A DNA stretch of 64,000 nucleotides, from positions 310,001 to 374,000 of the forward strand of contig JAANDG010000054.1 of assembly GCA_036852015.1 (NCBI GenBank). The letters run 5' to 3'. The DNA is from Pelodera strongyloides (Eukaryota > Nematoda > Chromadorea > Rhabditida > Rhabditidae). The translations under genes were made by a program, and so were the position numbers. This document shows positions 49,655-63,674 of this stretch, one piece after another. The notes beneath the pieces were generated by a model. It saw only the letters and a program-made list of their open reading frames with translations. It was not told the origin of the DNA and ran no database searches. The stretch's first letter is position 1. Each line of letters begins with the position of its first letter.

Positions 49655-52600
49655 CTATCGGAGAGCGCTCATAGCCGATAGCTTGCTGCGGTGGGAAAGT
49701 TTCTGCGTTGACTTGTCCACCTGAATAGGAAGGAAATTAAATACTACACCAAATTCAAGTCATTATGCCAAAGCCAAAGGGCCGGGGCAATTAGGTTCGG
49801 TCTTAGCTCTGATAATTAGAAACAAAAAAAAGATATGATACCTTGAAGCAGTGCCACATGCGTAAAGATTCATCCGCACTCGCACTCATCACAAATTGAC
49901 CGCACGGAGAAAGAGCTAGTCCCAGAATACGGTCAGTGTGGCCTAAAGAGGTGGAATTTTTTCAAAACCCTCAGCCGGAGGCAGGTTTCATAGACATTTA
50001 CATGCGAAGCAAACGGTCGCGTTATGCGCTTTCTTTCGCGGCGACGGAAATGTTGGTTCAGACTCTACATCAACTCTTATGAAAACATGAAGCTGAAATG
50101 CAAAGGATACTAAGTAAGTCAAATACAAAAACGTACACTATGAAAAGTAGCGAAAGACAATTAGTAGCGCGTGCAACGTGGTATTAAACAAATAAAACAT
50201 AAATAGTAAAAAACAAAGTAACTAACCAGCTAAAGTGGCAACTTCTTGATAAGTCGGGTGTTTCCAAATCTTCAACTCATTTGTTGGAGTTCCAAGTCCA
50301 GCCACCATCTCTCTGTAGTCACTGTTGAAACGGATTGCAGTCACCTAGAATAAATAAAGAGGTCGATACTGTTCTGTAAGTTTCGAAAGCATCACCATCC
50401 CCTTGACTTCGTTTCACACAAGGACGAAATAAATAATATCATACCCCCGCGAAACTCTACCTGGGTCCCGGGTCTGAAATACGGACAGCAAAAATTAGCA
50501 TAAATCACAAAAAGGACACCAATACCTGAGCTCCAGCATCAATCGTCTTCTGCAGTTTTCCATCTCTCACATCCCAAAGCTTGACACTCATATCAGACTG
50601 TCCCCCTCCAGATGCTAATTGCGACTGTTTAAAGGGACAGAATTGGATTGCCTTGACCGAACCCGTGTGCTCGGTGAGACGGTGAACCGCATTCTGTAAC
50701 AGAAAGAATATTTGATTGTGAATAGATGAAGAAACCCAACCAATAAGAATTCTGAAAAATATGGGTACACACTATTCAAATTCAATAACACAGCACACCC
50801 AAATCCGAAGTCAAGGAATTAAGACAAATGACAAGTCGCTAAAAACCCGAATGTTTCTCGTCTTTCTTGTATACCTATATCGGAGTTCTCTGTCAGAAGA
50901 AAATCTTCGTTTAGAATAGAAAAAGGTGATCAGCTACAGCTGCCAGTGACCCAAGAAAATGAGTGGATGAGGTGAGGATGAGGCAAACATAATATAATGC
51001 AGTAGTGGTCACTTCTAGTCTACTTCTGTTCTTCTAATGTTCTTAGTGAAAAAGAGAGACTGCAAGTGAGAGGCTTAGAGACTAGGCCCAGAGGCTGGGT
51101 GACTGGGCGAGCGTGTATGTAAAGGGGGAAAGGGATTGACGTGTGGACAGAGTGTCAAGTGACAAAAGGGGGCAAATGTCAATCAGAATGCGGTGCGGGA
51201 GCGGGGACAAACAAACAAAACGGGACCGGGGAGGGAAGGGTTGGGCAAGGAAGGGAAGGGAGGGGAGCACACCGACTACGGTCACTACAGTCAGCACTGA
51301 CACTCACCCACGAATGACCGCTAAAAGAGCAGGGTGAGTAAATCGAGGTAGTCTGTTTTGATTAAAGCGAAATACCAGCCGGTTTTTGAAACGCATCTCA
51401 AACATCTGCATTCTTATGAAGTTATGCTAAGTGAGGTCGAAATGGGGTCTATTTTTTATTCTAATTTATGCTCATTTGCGTAAGATGCATAAGAAAGCAG
51501 CGGTACGCGATGCGTTTCAAAAAACGGCTGGTATTTCGCTATAAACAAATATGTAATAGCTTAAATAAATTTGGAATACCGGAGCAGGCCGGGCGCAGGC
51601 TAACGGGCTAATTGTCATTATTAGCTAGAAGTTTGCAGTGAGGCAGTGACGGCAATCTTTATCCAGGCTAATACAAGGGGAGAATGATAGACAGTGAATA
51701 CCCACACTACTGACACTACCAACGTCTAGCTAATCATCATACAACACTAAATACTACACTAGTGCAAAACACCCTAGACTATTCAGTCAATTATTAAAGC
51801 CGTCTACTCTCTTAATGAAAGGGTCTGCCTAGGTAAGAGGCAGCTAATCTGCACTCAAATACTTCAATTGTCACGTTGCTACTGGCAACTCGGAATCAGA
51901 GGAGACACAACACTCACCAAACAATATCAATGCGAAAGCAGGCGCATTCCGCTAATTAAAATGGGTAAATATGCTAATGATCAATAATTGTATGATATCA
52001 CTGAGAGTTGGAGTGAAGTGTTAAACGCTCAAATGACAAATAAACAAAACTAAATTCACGGTACAATAAAACTTACTATTGTGAAAATGAAAAAAACCAA
52101 CGATTTAACAAATCTAACGCACCATAAAAGTACACAGGATTATACAACAGAAAAAAAATTAGACAAAGGGGCTTAGACAGAGGAACCAACGAAATAAAAC
52201 TCACACAATTATTTACAATAAACTAAAGAAAGTACAAGATACATGGCAATTAGCATGCATGTATACATGACTAAGAAATCACAAGGAATTATATTATGTA
52301 TTTTAAACCAACCTCTCCCTGGGTGTTAATCTGACTCTCGTCCCAGATACAAACTACATTGTCCCCTCCGCCAGTGGCACAAGTCTTCTGATCTGTAGAC
52401 CACTGCATTCCACACACGGGTTGTGAGTGGCCTTCGAAAACTCTGCAAAATAATTTTCTTGACCAAACGCAATTCTACGTTTTACACACTACGAGACCCA
52501 CGTTATTAATATACTAATATCAGAAAGTACTTTTTTCATTTTTTTGTTGTTCCATGTCCCAATGCTCCAGGGGTCTGAATCTAAATAGGGAGCATATATA

Positions 52601-55600
52601 CATAGGTCTAGGTCCCATAAATGTACTCACCCGACAACCGACTGCTTGATTCGCACATCATTGTGTACCACTTGACCACTTTTGTATCCGACAGAGACCA
52701 CATGATGACGCCATGACATGCAAGTTGTAGCACAGTTGCGGGGCGCTTGGATCTTTCGTAGTTCTTGTTTTGTGGGACGGGCAGGATCGAACAACTAAAT
52801 ATAGGGGATGCTGAGCCAAGTTGCAAAGTATAAGTTCGATACGTAACATGGTGCTAATAACGTTACGTTTCACGCGCATATACACTTTTTTTTAAATTGG
52901 TTCCGGAGATGGTCAAAGGCCTATCCGGAGATGGACGGTATGAAAACAGCGCGTTTCACCAAATTATATATAAGGCTTCCGGAGATGGTCGATGTGTGAT
53001 TTTACGTAATGGCTTAAGTTTAGGCCCAGCTAGAGAGAATAAAAACTTATCTTTTCAGTCTTTTAAGTAATAATTTTGGCATTTTTACTAGATACTAATT
53101 TACTAATGGATAAACAACAGCCATCCAGCATAAAATATAAAACTTAAAAATAAGACAGAATATAACAAATATCAACGAGAAACATGCACTTACCCGAATT
53201 GAGCCATCCGAGAATCCAATTGCCAAAAATTTTCCTTCATTGGCCCATTTAACAGAGGTTATACTCAGGTTTTCCTGTTGTGATTGTTCCAATTCGAACA
53301 AAATCTGCAAATAAATAATTATCAACAAATTGGCACCAAGTGTTGCAAACGTATACCAACGACAAGTCACAAACGACAAAGAAGGTAACGCTGGATTACA
53401 GTAGATGAGACACATATGCAATTTCCCGGGTGATTTCTCCCATTCTCAGTAATTCCTCTCCCTGAGTTCTTTTTTCTATAACTTGGTACTGATATCCTAT
53501 TTTTCTTCATATCTTCCGTTAATTAAACACGCACGCCGTATTATGAGGAAGTAGTGGAATACGAAGATCCAGTAAACATGCTTTAACCTTTTTCTAACTA
53601 CGAAGGGTGAATCCGAAGCAAATTTACTGAACTGAAGCACAAGCAAACACAGTATCTTAAACAAGACAAAGACTCACCGAAATCTCTCCTGTCTCGGCGT
53701 GCCATAAGTAAATAGCGTCTGCTAAAGCCACAGCCACTACGCCAGCACTACTCCAGTCCAAGAGGTCCGAATAGAAATCATTCGAGAAACCGGGAGCGTC
53801 AAGGATTCTAAGAAATAGAAGTATTACCATTTACAATCCCAGACATAACTCATAAATATCAATATCGATTTATCGATACCGGAACCATACCATTAAGTCA
53901 GTGCAAGTTGTAAACTCACGATTAAGGACTAAGGAGCTGATCCATAAATAGTACTATAGTATTCGTCATATGCATACATGTTTTTATGTTAAATAAATTG
54001 ACTCAACTAGTCACCGTAATTTGCGCACTCAAATAGCAATACCTGTCAGGTGCCGTTGGAATATGTCGAATATTCTTCTTGACGGTCGACGAAGGTTGAA
54101 CACATGCTGTGTAGAGCACCTAGAAAAACACTCAGTCACAAAAACAAACACATAAAACAATTATAAATGGCCCTATAGCATGTCTACAAACCGAGTCACT
54201 AGAATATAGACACCCACGATTACTGCCAATTTCAACAAAATCGTTAAACAAATAGGTCACAAGTGTAAGCCAAAATAAATAAATAAAGATTTTTTTCATT
54301 TAAACTAAACTAAAACCCTGAAAACATCAAGTATATTGGCCTGGTCAAGCGGGCATGAGCTGTTGCCTGTTGCACGAGAGACTATAGGTAAACGAGAGAG
54401 TGCAGATTGCGTGAGTGACAATAAAGGGAGAGCGTGACAAAATGTGACAGGAAGGGAGAGTGACAGACAGGTAGATGTGGACACACAAACAGACAAACAG
54501 ACAGGGTCTCGTAGGGCATTGATCGCCAGCTCATCAGAGGAATGGCCACAGAATACTACACATACTAGTAGGGTTATTTAGTCCAATAGCCATAAGTGAT
54601 ATAACAGGCGGTGCGGTTTGTGAGATGAATGTTGACACAGCAGCCCCATGTTTTGTATGCAAAATGTGACGGATTTTGGGCGATTTCCTGGTCTATAAAT
54701 AAAGTAATTTGCATATAATACATGCAAATGCCGTCGTCCAACATATGTTATAAAAAAACCGTACGTTATACCGCTTTAACGGCAAAAAAAAAGTACCCCA
54801 GGAGAAGTACAAACTACACGAACATTGCCTATTGGACAAAAAAATGAAGAGCAAGACGTACACAATCTAGTTAGGAAGACGTAATGAATGAACAAGTGTT
54901 TCACAGGTTTTATAAAGCTCAATATCTTCTTCGCTTATTTCGTTTGACGGAACATTCTATACGGCTTATTGTTAATAGCATGCGCGAGAAATATAAACTA
55001 AAGAAGTGGACAGCACAAAATAAAATAAAAATCTTGACCGTATAATTTGATGGAGCTTACGTTTGAAAGGTAAGTTTCACGGAAATATTGATAGCGGAGA
55101 AAAACGAAAAACTAAAGGTACATTTCCTGCCCAGGTGCAGACTAGTTAAAGTCAGTAAATTTGTTGTAAATTTTAATGTTATAATTGTGTATAATACGGA
55201 ATTGCAAGAAAATTCACGAGTGTGAAAAAGCGGTGGATACCTGATACACGCATTGACGATGTGAAAATATAACTGATACAACGCAAATAAAACTAGTAAA
55301 TAGAAAAATAAGAAAATCGCAGTTCGAAAAAAAAGAACATACCGTGGAGCTCATGTGCCCAACTGGTGGTTGCGGGGCCGAGTTCTTCTTATACACGAGG
55401 ATGCGGTCCTCTTCGCCGGCAACCAGAGCGCCCATGTCTGAGGCGGATTTTGCTGGAATTTAGGATATATTCAATATCCCTGATAGTAACAACTTAACTT
55501 CCCTATTCTACTTCGCAAAAGGCCCTATGCGATGCTAGTAACAAGTAATCTAATATAAAATAAAATAATAACAATAATAATAAGTATAATTATTAATAAA

Positions 55601-56869
55601 TTTCCAATTTCAACTAACTTCGCATCATTTTCATCATTTTCTGTTTGTCGTCGTCTCTCTTCGCAGGACTGCAAGGTGCAGAAGAAGAGGTGTTGAAGGT
55701 GTTGTCAGTAGTATTCTGAACAAAGGACTTACCACTGATACTGGACATTCTGACACTTTCCACTTTCCAGTAGGATTTCATTTTAAAATTACCCAATCGA
55801 AAACAACAAAATGACGATATATATAAACCACATCAAAATATTATTAAGTGAGAGAAACTAATATTTTAATACTAAAAACGTACCATCATACTCTGGGTCA
55901 AATGATAGTTGGCCAACTCGAACTGGCTTGAACTTCTATTTGGCATGTACCTAAAATTGAAAGGGTCCTTTGGGGCTTAGGCTTAGGACACATATAAAAG
56001 AACGCCAACTATTGATGAAACCACCAAGTGCATTCGGTAACCATTGGGTGTTATTGTGTTGTAAACAATATTGAGACTACGTTCTGATAATGACTTTTGC
56101 TGGACACTGGATACGTATCTATATGTTGTTTACACTGATCACTTGCATAGGCATAGGATTTTATGTTTCCTACGATAACAATTATACCTCAAAAAAATTT
56201 TTTACCAAAAAATAGAGAAATAACAAAGAATTCAAAAGCGAACCTGTCCGCTCCAGCGACAACTCCGGTAAAGTTATGATTTCGTGAAGGTGTGATTTCA
56301 CGCCTTTTGAGGCCTCCTTTCTGGAAAGATGAACTCTTGAATACATGCAATAATAAAATACAGTTACTGTTAAGAAATAAAAGTAATGCAATAAAAAGGA
56401 GCAAAATATAAACAAACCTTGTTTGCTCCATTGCCAGGAGTTCTCGTAAAGAGAGCTCGACTGCGACCAACGCTCCCGGGAGTTTTCCTGAAAAATCAAG
56501 ACTGTCATTCAAACTGAGGCCGTATTCACCAACACGCAGGGAGCCCTCCCTGGCCTCCCCAGGGAGCTAAAGAGTACGGAGAGAATGCGGGAGCAGAAGA
56601 GATTCAGAGCGCTGGTTGGTGACCCCAGGGAGGGTTCCCTCTGTGTTGGTGAATACGGCCTCAGGATCAAAATCAATGTCAAACAACTCAACCTATGAAA
56701 ATACATATAGATGAACACGCACTTTCAGTTAGTGTAATTTAGAATTACGCACTGCATAATTAGGTAATACTTACGAAAGTGACACTTCTCCCAATCCTCG
56801 AGCCATTTTGCTCACCGGCGTGGTGACCGCAGACCGGTTGGAGGCATCTCGGAATGGTTGCTGCGACAT
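49655..56869 (-). CDS. cdc20: CDC20/fizzy, WD40 activator of the APC/C
   Basis: Fifteen exons (56869-56775, 56487-56418, 56320-56244, 55950-55884, 55715-55619, 55452-55343, 54119-54043, 53807-53678, 53304-53194, 52794-52631, 52442-52313, 50693-50526, 50344-50227, 49942-49842, 49720-49655) give 526 residues. The N-terminus is basic with RTPGN. A C-box-like DRYMPNR lies at 80-86 (most relatives have I in place of M), then FELANYHLTQS. From RILDAPGFSNDFYSDLLDWS (198-217) a seven-blade WD40 propeller follows, with blade ends such as AIYLWH, VVCIWD, VKLWD, LKIWK and LRMWH. The protein ends ALR, resembling the IR tail that docks on the APC/C. CDC20 brings mitotic substrates to the APC/C ubiquitin ligase and is held by the spindle checkpoint. 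Phases are all consistent. Introns carry two MITEs of the TTAA type and one CAG-type relative. Confidence 0.95.
51362..51543. mobile_element. TTAA-end MITE, copy H (intronic)
   Basis: TTAAAGCGAAATACCAGCCGG at the left; the right end reads CGGCTGGTATTTCGCTATAA. It lies in a CDC20 intron. Confidence 0.8.
54598..54779. mobile_element. TTAA-end MITE, variant subfamily (intronic)
   Basis: Same subfamily as 40836-40988: GATATAACAGGCGGTGCGG at the left and CGTTATACCGCTTTAA at the right, with ATGCAAA and ATTTGCAT in the core. It lies in a CDC20 intron. The left boundary is approximate. Confidence 0.7.
56514..56664. mobile_element. CAG-type MITE relative (intronic)
   Basis: Perfect 22-base inverted ends, CTGAGGCCGTATTCACCAAC plus AC and their complement, around GGGAGCCCTCCC / GGGAGGGTTCCC arms. 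The layout is that of copies M1-M4 with different bases (GGCCGTATTCACCAAC for GGCCGTATGCACGAAC). It lies in CDC20 intron 1. Confidence 0.8.
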
Positions 56870-57176
56870 TTTATTGGTGTATATCAGTATATGCACTAAG
56901 CACTGTCAGCTGAAAGATTGGAAATTACGAAAAATGAACGCTGAATCTGAACACGAAAAATACAAGTGTCAGAGATTCACGATAACGTTAACGAATTGGT
57001 GCAAAACTCGAGGGATCTTTCCGTCTGTGTATGTGTCCATGGTAGGTAAGGATCGAAACGTGCAAAATGAATTTGGGGTAACTTGGGGTAAATTATACAA
57101 CACCACCGGTTACATTATATATTATATACATTATACAATCTAAAAGTGGTCAATTTCGGTAAACTCTTCGAAAGGC

Positions 57177-57440
57177 GCGTTCGAGTTGGAAAAAAGTTGT
57201 GGAATTCCGGAATTCCACCGTTCGAGATGGGAAACCGGAAAAATAAATGTTTTTCCGTTATTTAGCCCCAACCGTCGGGGTCAAGCGTCATTTTTGGTTC
57301 TTGCAGTTTGCAGTTGTCAAAAATATAATCCCACAACGATTCCACTACGGTATTTTTGCTGTTCCTCGCACGTTTCCGCGTCCATCTCGAACGGTGGAAT
57401 TCCGGAAAATTCCACCAACTTTTTCCCAACTCGAACGTGG
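57177..57440. mobile_element. Foldback-like element related to the PIF/Harbinger type
   Basis: CGTTCGAGTTGGAAAAAAGT and an internal CCACCGTTCGAGATGG on the left mirror CCATCTCGAACGGTGG and CCCAACTCGAACG on the right. The end-plus-internal motif spacing is like that of 43212-43532 and 62851-63122, but with A for G in the motif and imperfect arms of about 65 bp. Confidence 0.65.
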
Positions 57441-58040
57441 CTGAACAGACCGACGAAGGATAGAAGCGAGGATAAAACAAAAAAGGAAGCAAGCATCGTG
57501 AATCAAAACGGATCCAAAACAGCAAGATTTATGTGAATAGTTGATGCGAGATTGGGTGGAACTGAGGAACACATTAACGAAGGGAACATGTGAAGGATTC
57601 AAAACGTGAATTAAAGGTATACGGAGCCCCGTGATGCGAAACTGCACAAGTAAATAATTCCCTGCCCATAAACGTCTAGTTCTGTCTACGAACGGATCGC
57701 TCAGAGAATCACGAAGAAGGTAAAAACGGAGGTAAACAAAAGTGAAAACTTCAAAGCAACCTTAAAAAATGCATTTTTATTTTACAAAAGCAGGTGCACC
57801 GGTGGCGCGAAGGATAGGCGAAAGCCGCGCTCGGACCGGAGTATCGCCGGAGTACTGGGCCGGAGTAGTGGGCCGTTTTAGTACGGGGCTACGAAATGTT
57901 CCTAATCACGAAAAGAATTTGTAACTGTCGCCTGCGTCTGTAAAGGGTTTACAACACATAATAGTTATTCTGACTATCAATTTTCGCTGATTATGTTGAC
58001 ACTTAAGTTTGCCAGACGCTGTCTCTATTATGGGTTTCAA

Positions 58041-58158
58041 GGTATGCTGAAAATTTACCGTATTTTGGAACTACATGAGAATATTTTTTTATTTTTCATA
58101 CTATATATACTATATATGCAGGTTTCGTGCAAAGATACGGTGGTATTGACAGAATCGC
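58041..58158 (+). repeat. Inverted repeat, left arm
   Basis: GTATGCTGAAAATTTACCG ... GTATTGACAGAATC matches the reverse complement of 58673-58791 with modest divergence. Confidence 0.8.
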
Positions 58159-58672
58159 ACCGATGTTTAGGATAATCTGTAAGACCATTAGGGAAAATAG
58201 AATATTTCACTCCTATGTTTTTCGTAATTTTTCTTTTATTTTCATTAAATATAGGATGATGTGCAGAGAAATATGGTAGCAGTAGCAAGTTACAGAAAAA
58301 AACGATCCCAGGGAGATAATTCACTGAGAATGGGAGTTACTGGATAACAATAGATTATGCATGAAAGAAATTACACGGACTGCGGACGATAATGAATACG
58401 CTAACAGCAACTACCCCGAGAACTTTCTTCTTTGTTCCTACCACTCGTTGATCCAATAAACATTTATTATTATTATTAATACCCTGGAATGTCATGACTG
58501 TGCACGGTACTCGAACTCCTAACATTGATGAGGAGGATATTCACGGTGAGTGCAATTAGGCAATAATAATAATTGTAAAAATACAATTTATCATGTGATA
58601 AACGACTTCAAATTGACAGGTTCATATGATCTAGCAAAATTGTATTTGGTTTACAAGTATCCCAAAAATTGT

Positions 58673-58791
58673 CTGTGATTCTGTCAATACTACCGTATTT
58701 CTGCACGAAACCTGCATATATGTATAAGATGAAATTTTTTTTTAAAATGTTCTTGTGTACTTCGAAAATACGGTATATTTTCAGCATACAC
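58673..58791 (-). repeat. Inverted repeat, right arm
   Basis: Partner of 58041-58158. A third, shorter, direct-orientation copy occurs at 59332-59432. Confidence 0.8.
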
Positions 58792-59138
58792 GGGAAAGTG
58801 AAAACCCCGATTCTTTAAAAAACCGATTCCGCCCTGATGAAGGCCCCATTTTTTGAGGGACTTGAACGGGGCAAAATCGGGGTATTTTTTTTTAGCAAGA
58901 ATCTGGGCGAAATCGGGGATTTTGATTTCCCATGTATGCAAACCCCAATAGAATACTATTTTCAGGAACTCAGTAACTCAGTAAATTTTTTCAAGGGTGG
59001 CTTATTTTTAAATTGGGGCGTCCTATTCGAAACTTATTTGATAAGTAAAATAAAGCGTGCAAAACGTGCAAGAATAAAATAAATTAGTCAATTAGCAGAA
59101 AAGTAAAATAAAAACCGCAAGTATTTTGAAGCAAACGC

Positions 59139-59306
59139 GCGGTATTTAGCTCCGCCCAACTCTTCTAACGACGGGGCCCGCGACCGCTGACCGTTCCGCC
59201 GACCGGAACGCAATCTAAGTACAGTACATTATATGTACGGTGTAAATTCGGTTTTTTAGAATATGCAAATGTGTTGGGCGGAGCTTAAATGCTGCGCGTT
59301 CATTAC
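59139..59306. mobile_element. MITE with GGGCGGAGC ends, copy 1
   Basis: CGCGCGGTATTTAGCTCCGCC at the left and GGGCGGAGCTTAAATGCTGCG at the right are inverted. The core includes TACGGTGTAAATTCGG, shared in reverse with the copy at 61626-61829. Confidence 0.65.
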
Positions 59307-59806
59307 AAAATAGCTGTGAGGTCTACAATTGTATCCTGAAAATATTCTGTATCTTGCCCACATTTTTTTTTCGTATTATATATGCAGGTTACGTGCAGAA
59401 ATACGGTAGTTCTGATAGAATCACACCGAAGAAGTGATTTATTACTGAAAATAAAGATTAAAATTCTTTTTTATATTTGTTTTTGTGAGATATAAATGCT
59501 ATCGTATAAACAAATAGGAAAAATAAAGTATCAAAAGCAGAGCAAAGCATCTACCAATACACACAGATATTTAAAACAATTCAACGAGTCTTTGAAATAC
59601 TGTAAATACTGTAACCCGGATCCGATTTTTCCATGAGATAAAATTATGCCTACATTATATTTCAAGTACTCTTGGGTTAATATGCTTAGTTGATTTGATT
59701 TTTCGAGGGATTTACGCGAGAATCATATGTCACGTTTTGCCTTGTAACATTCGGAACAGCACACCAACAGATAACACAACGTATTCAAAATGAAATTAGG
59801 CAGCTC

Positions 59807-62316
<2,510 letters not shown>

Positions 62317-62319
62317 CTC

Positions 62320-62850
62320 AATTACATTCAGCTAAAGTGTCAGTATATTATTAGAGTCAATTTCCCCACTTACTGTATAACAATCAAAAATAAAAAATAT
62401 ACGTTCAATTGAGGGTGTGACACAACATATAATAAAAATTACTCTAAAATAACATAGAAAAACTATGCGAAAAGCGACTGTGAAAATTCGAATTATCCTG
62501 GCAGATGTTGGCATCTCGCCAATCCATGGTATGGTAAACGCTCGTTTCGTCATTAGGAGTAGATCGTAGCTCCGCATCAAACGAAACTCCAGTCCGGGCA
62601 AGCGTCTTTCCCGTCCTTCGCGCCACCAATGCAGAATCCTCTTTTGAAAAAGTGCGCGGTGTTTTGCTTCGCTCGGTTTTTTTGTTCTTATTCTATTCCC
62701 TTCAATCCTCGTGGCTCTCTTGAGCGATTTGGCTTTGCATTTGTACCGTATTATTTCGCGTTTTGCTTTTTTTTTTTTTTTTTTCTTTTTTTTTTTTTTT
62801 CTTCAATTCCTTCACACCAGTCTTCTTAAAGTTGTATTTGTTGCCCATTA
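62320..62850. other. Gap between zinc-finger and UPF0390 genes
   Basis: Shared upstream region of two divergent genes. A minus-strand open stretch at 62628-62440 (VARRTGKTLARTGVS...) may be an exon remnant of the zinc-finger gene but I could not splice it in frame. A T-rich tract lies at 62768-62801. Confidence 0.4.
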
Positions 62851-63122
62851 GGGCGCGTTCGGGATTGATTTTCCGAAAGGAAACTCGGCCAAATCCTCGT
62901 TCGGGATGGCCTTTTTGGAAACGTTCCAATGCTTGGAGAAAACAAAAAATACAGTATGAATTAGCTTGCGAAAAACGTTTCCCGCGCATATTTTTCAAAT
63001 TTTCCATGCTAATTCATACTGTATTTTTGATTTTCTCCAAGCATTGGAACGTTTCCAAAAAGTCCATCCCGAACGAGGATTTGGCCGAGTTTCCTTTCGG
63101 AAAATCAATCCCGAACGCGCCC
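62851..63122. mobile_element. Foldback element, PIF/Harbinger-like ends, second copy
   Basis: Ends GGGCGCGTTCGGGATTG, the same as 43212-43532, with the internal motif CGTTCGGGATGG at about 45 bases. The arms (about 115 bp, nearly perfect) have otherwise unrelated sequence to that copy. TTA flanks both sides (62848-62850, 63123-63125). It ends 30 bases before the ATG of the UPF0390-like gene. Confidence 0.88.
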
Positions 63123-63152
63123 TTATGTTCAGTGTATCTGTTTGTAGGAATA

Positions 63153-63398
63153 ATGCCCCAACATGCTCTGAAAAAGAAAGTTACTCTCCCTAAAGGCGTT
63201 CAAAAGAAGGTGAAGAAGCAGAAGCCTGATGGTCCGAGAAAGGGAAAGTTCCTGTTCATCAATCCAAAGAAGGCAACAGCAGTAGCTGAAAACAAGATCA
63301 CACGTGAAGTCACCAAAATTATCAACGGCAAGAATGAAGAAATGGCCAATCAGCGTGCCAATACCGCACAAGGAAAGAAGTCATCAAAGAAGGCTTAA
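63153..63398 (+). CDS. UPF0390 (LYDG10/C19orf53-like) small basic protein
   Basis: One exon of 81 residues, very rich in lysine, with MPQHALKKKVTLPKG, the family's GPRKG (27-31) and NPKKA (37-41) motifs, a K/E-rich helix, and a KKSSKKA end. Members are small, basic, probably nucleolar proteins of uncertain role. The ATG is 5 bases after GTTTGTAG (63147-63148), an acceptor-like site that suggests trans-splicing and fixes the start. The frame stays open further upstream, but only through the MITE at 62851-63122, so I do not extend it. AATAAA at 63648-63653 is the likely poly(A) signal and lies 8 bases before the acceptor of the next gene. Confidence 0.8.
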   Translation: MPQHALKKKVTLPKGVQKKVKKQKPDGPRKGKFLFINPKKATAVAENKITREVTKIINGKNEEMANQRANTAQGKKSSKKA

Positions 63399-63647
63399 TT
63401 GTATTTCAATCGTCGAATCCTTATTCCTCCAAAGCCTTGTTTCCTTTCCTTCTGAGCCTTAATTCTCCATTCCCCCACTCGACTGATTATTGTTTTGTTT
63501 GCATAGCGATTTATTTTACTTATCCTTGATATTGACTCTAAACTACATTTGTTGTTGCTGATTGCTGATTGTTACTTTGTTTTTCAGTTGTTCGTTGTTT
63601 TTCCTCGTAAAATTGTATATTTCATAGGCCACTGATTTTTAATATAT

Positions 63648-63653
63648 AATAAA
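63648..63653 (+). terminator. Poly(A) signal of the UPF0390-like gene
   Basis: AATAAA, 250 bases after the stop, followed at 63662-63663 by the acceptor AG that precedes the next ATG. Confidence 0.55.
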
Positions 63654-63674
63654 AAAATTATAGGTAGCTTCAAA

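Larger units (their letters stand above)
56880..59800. other. Upstream region of CDC20, repeats only
   Basis: No gene recognised. Contains the foldback-like element 57177-57440, an inverted repeat pair at 58041-58158 and 58673-58791 with a third copy at 59332-59432, a MITE at 59139-59306, and at 57800-57845 a stretch resembling 62584-62628 on the other strand. Confidence 0.5.

Noticed and set aside
62763..63152. N-terminal extension of the UPF0390 protein to 211 residues
   Set aside because: The extra frame runs through a poly-T tract and the foldback MITE, and an acceptor-like TTTGTAG lies 5 bases before the family-length ATG.
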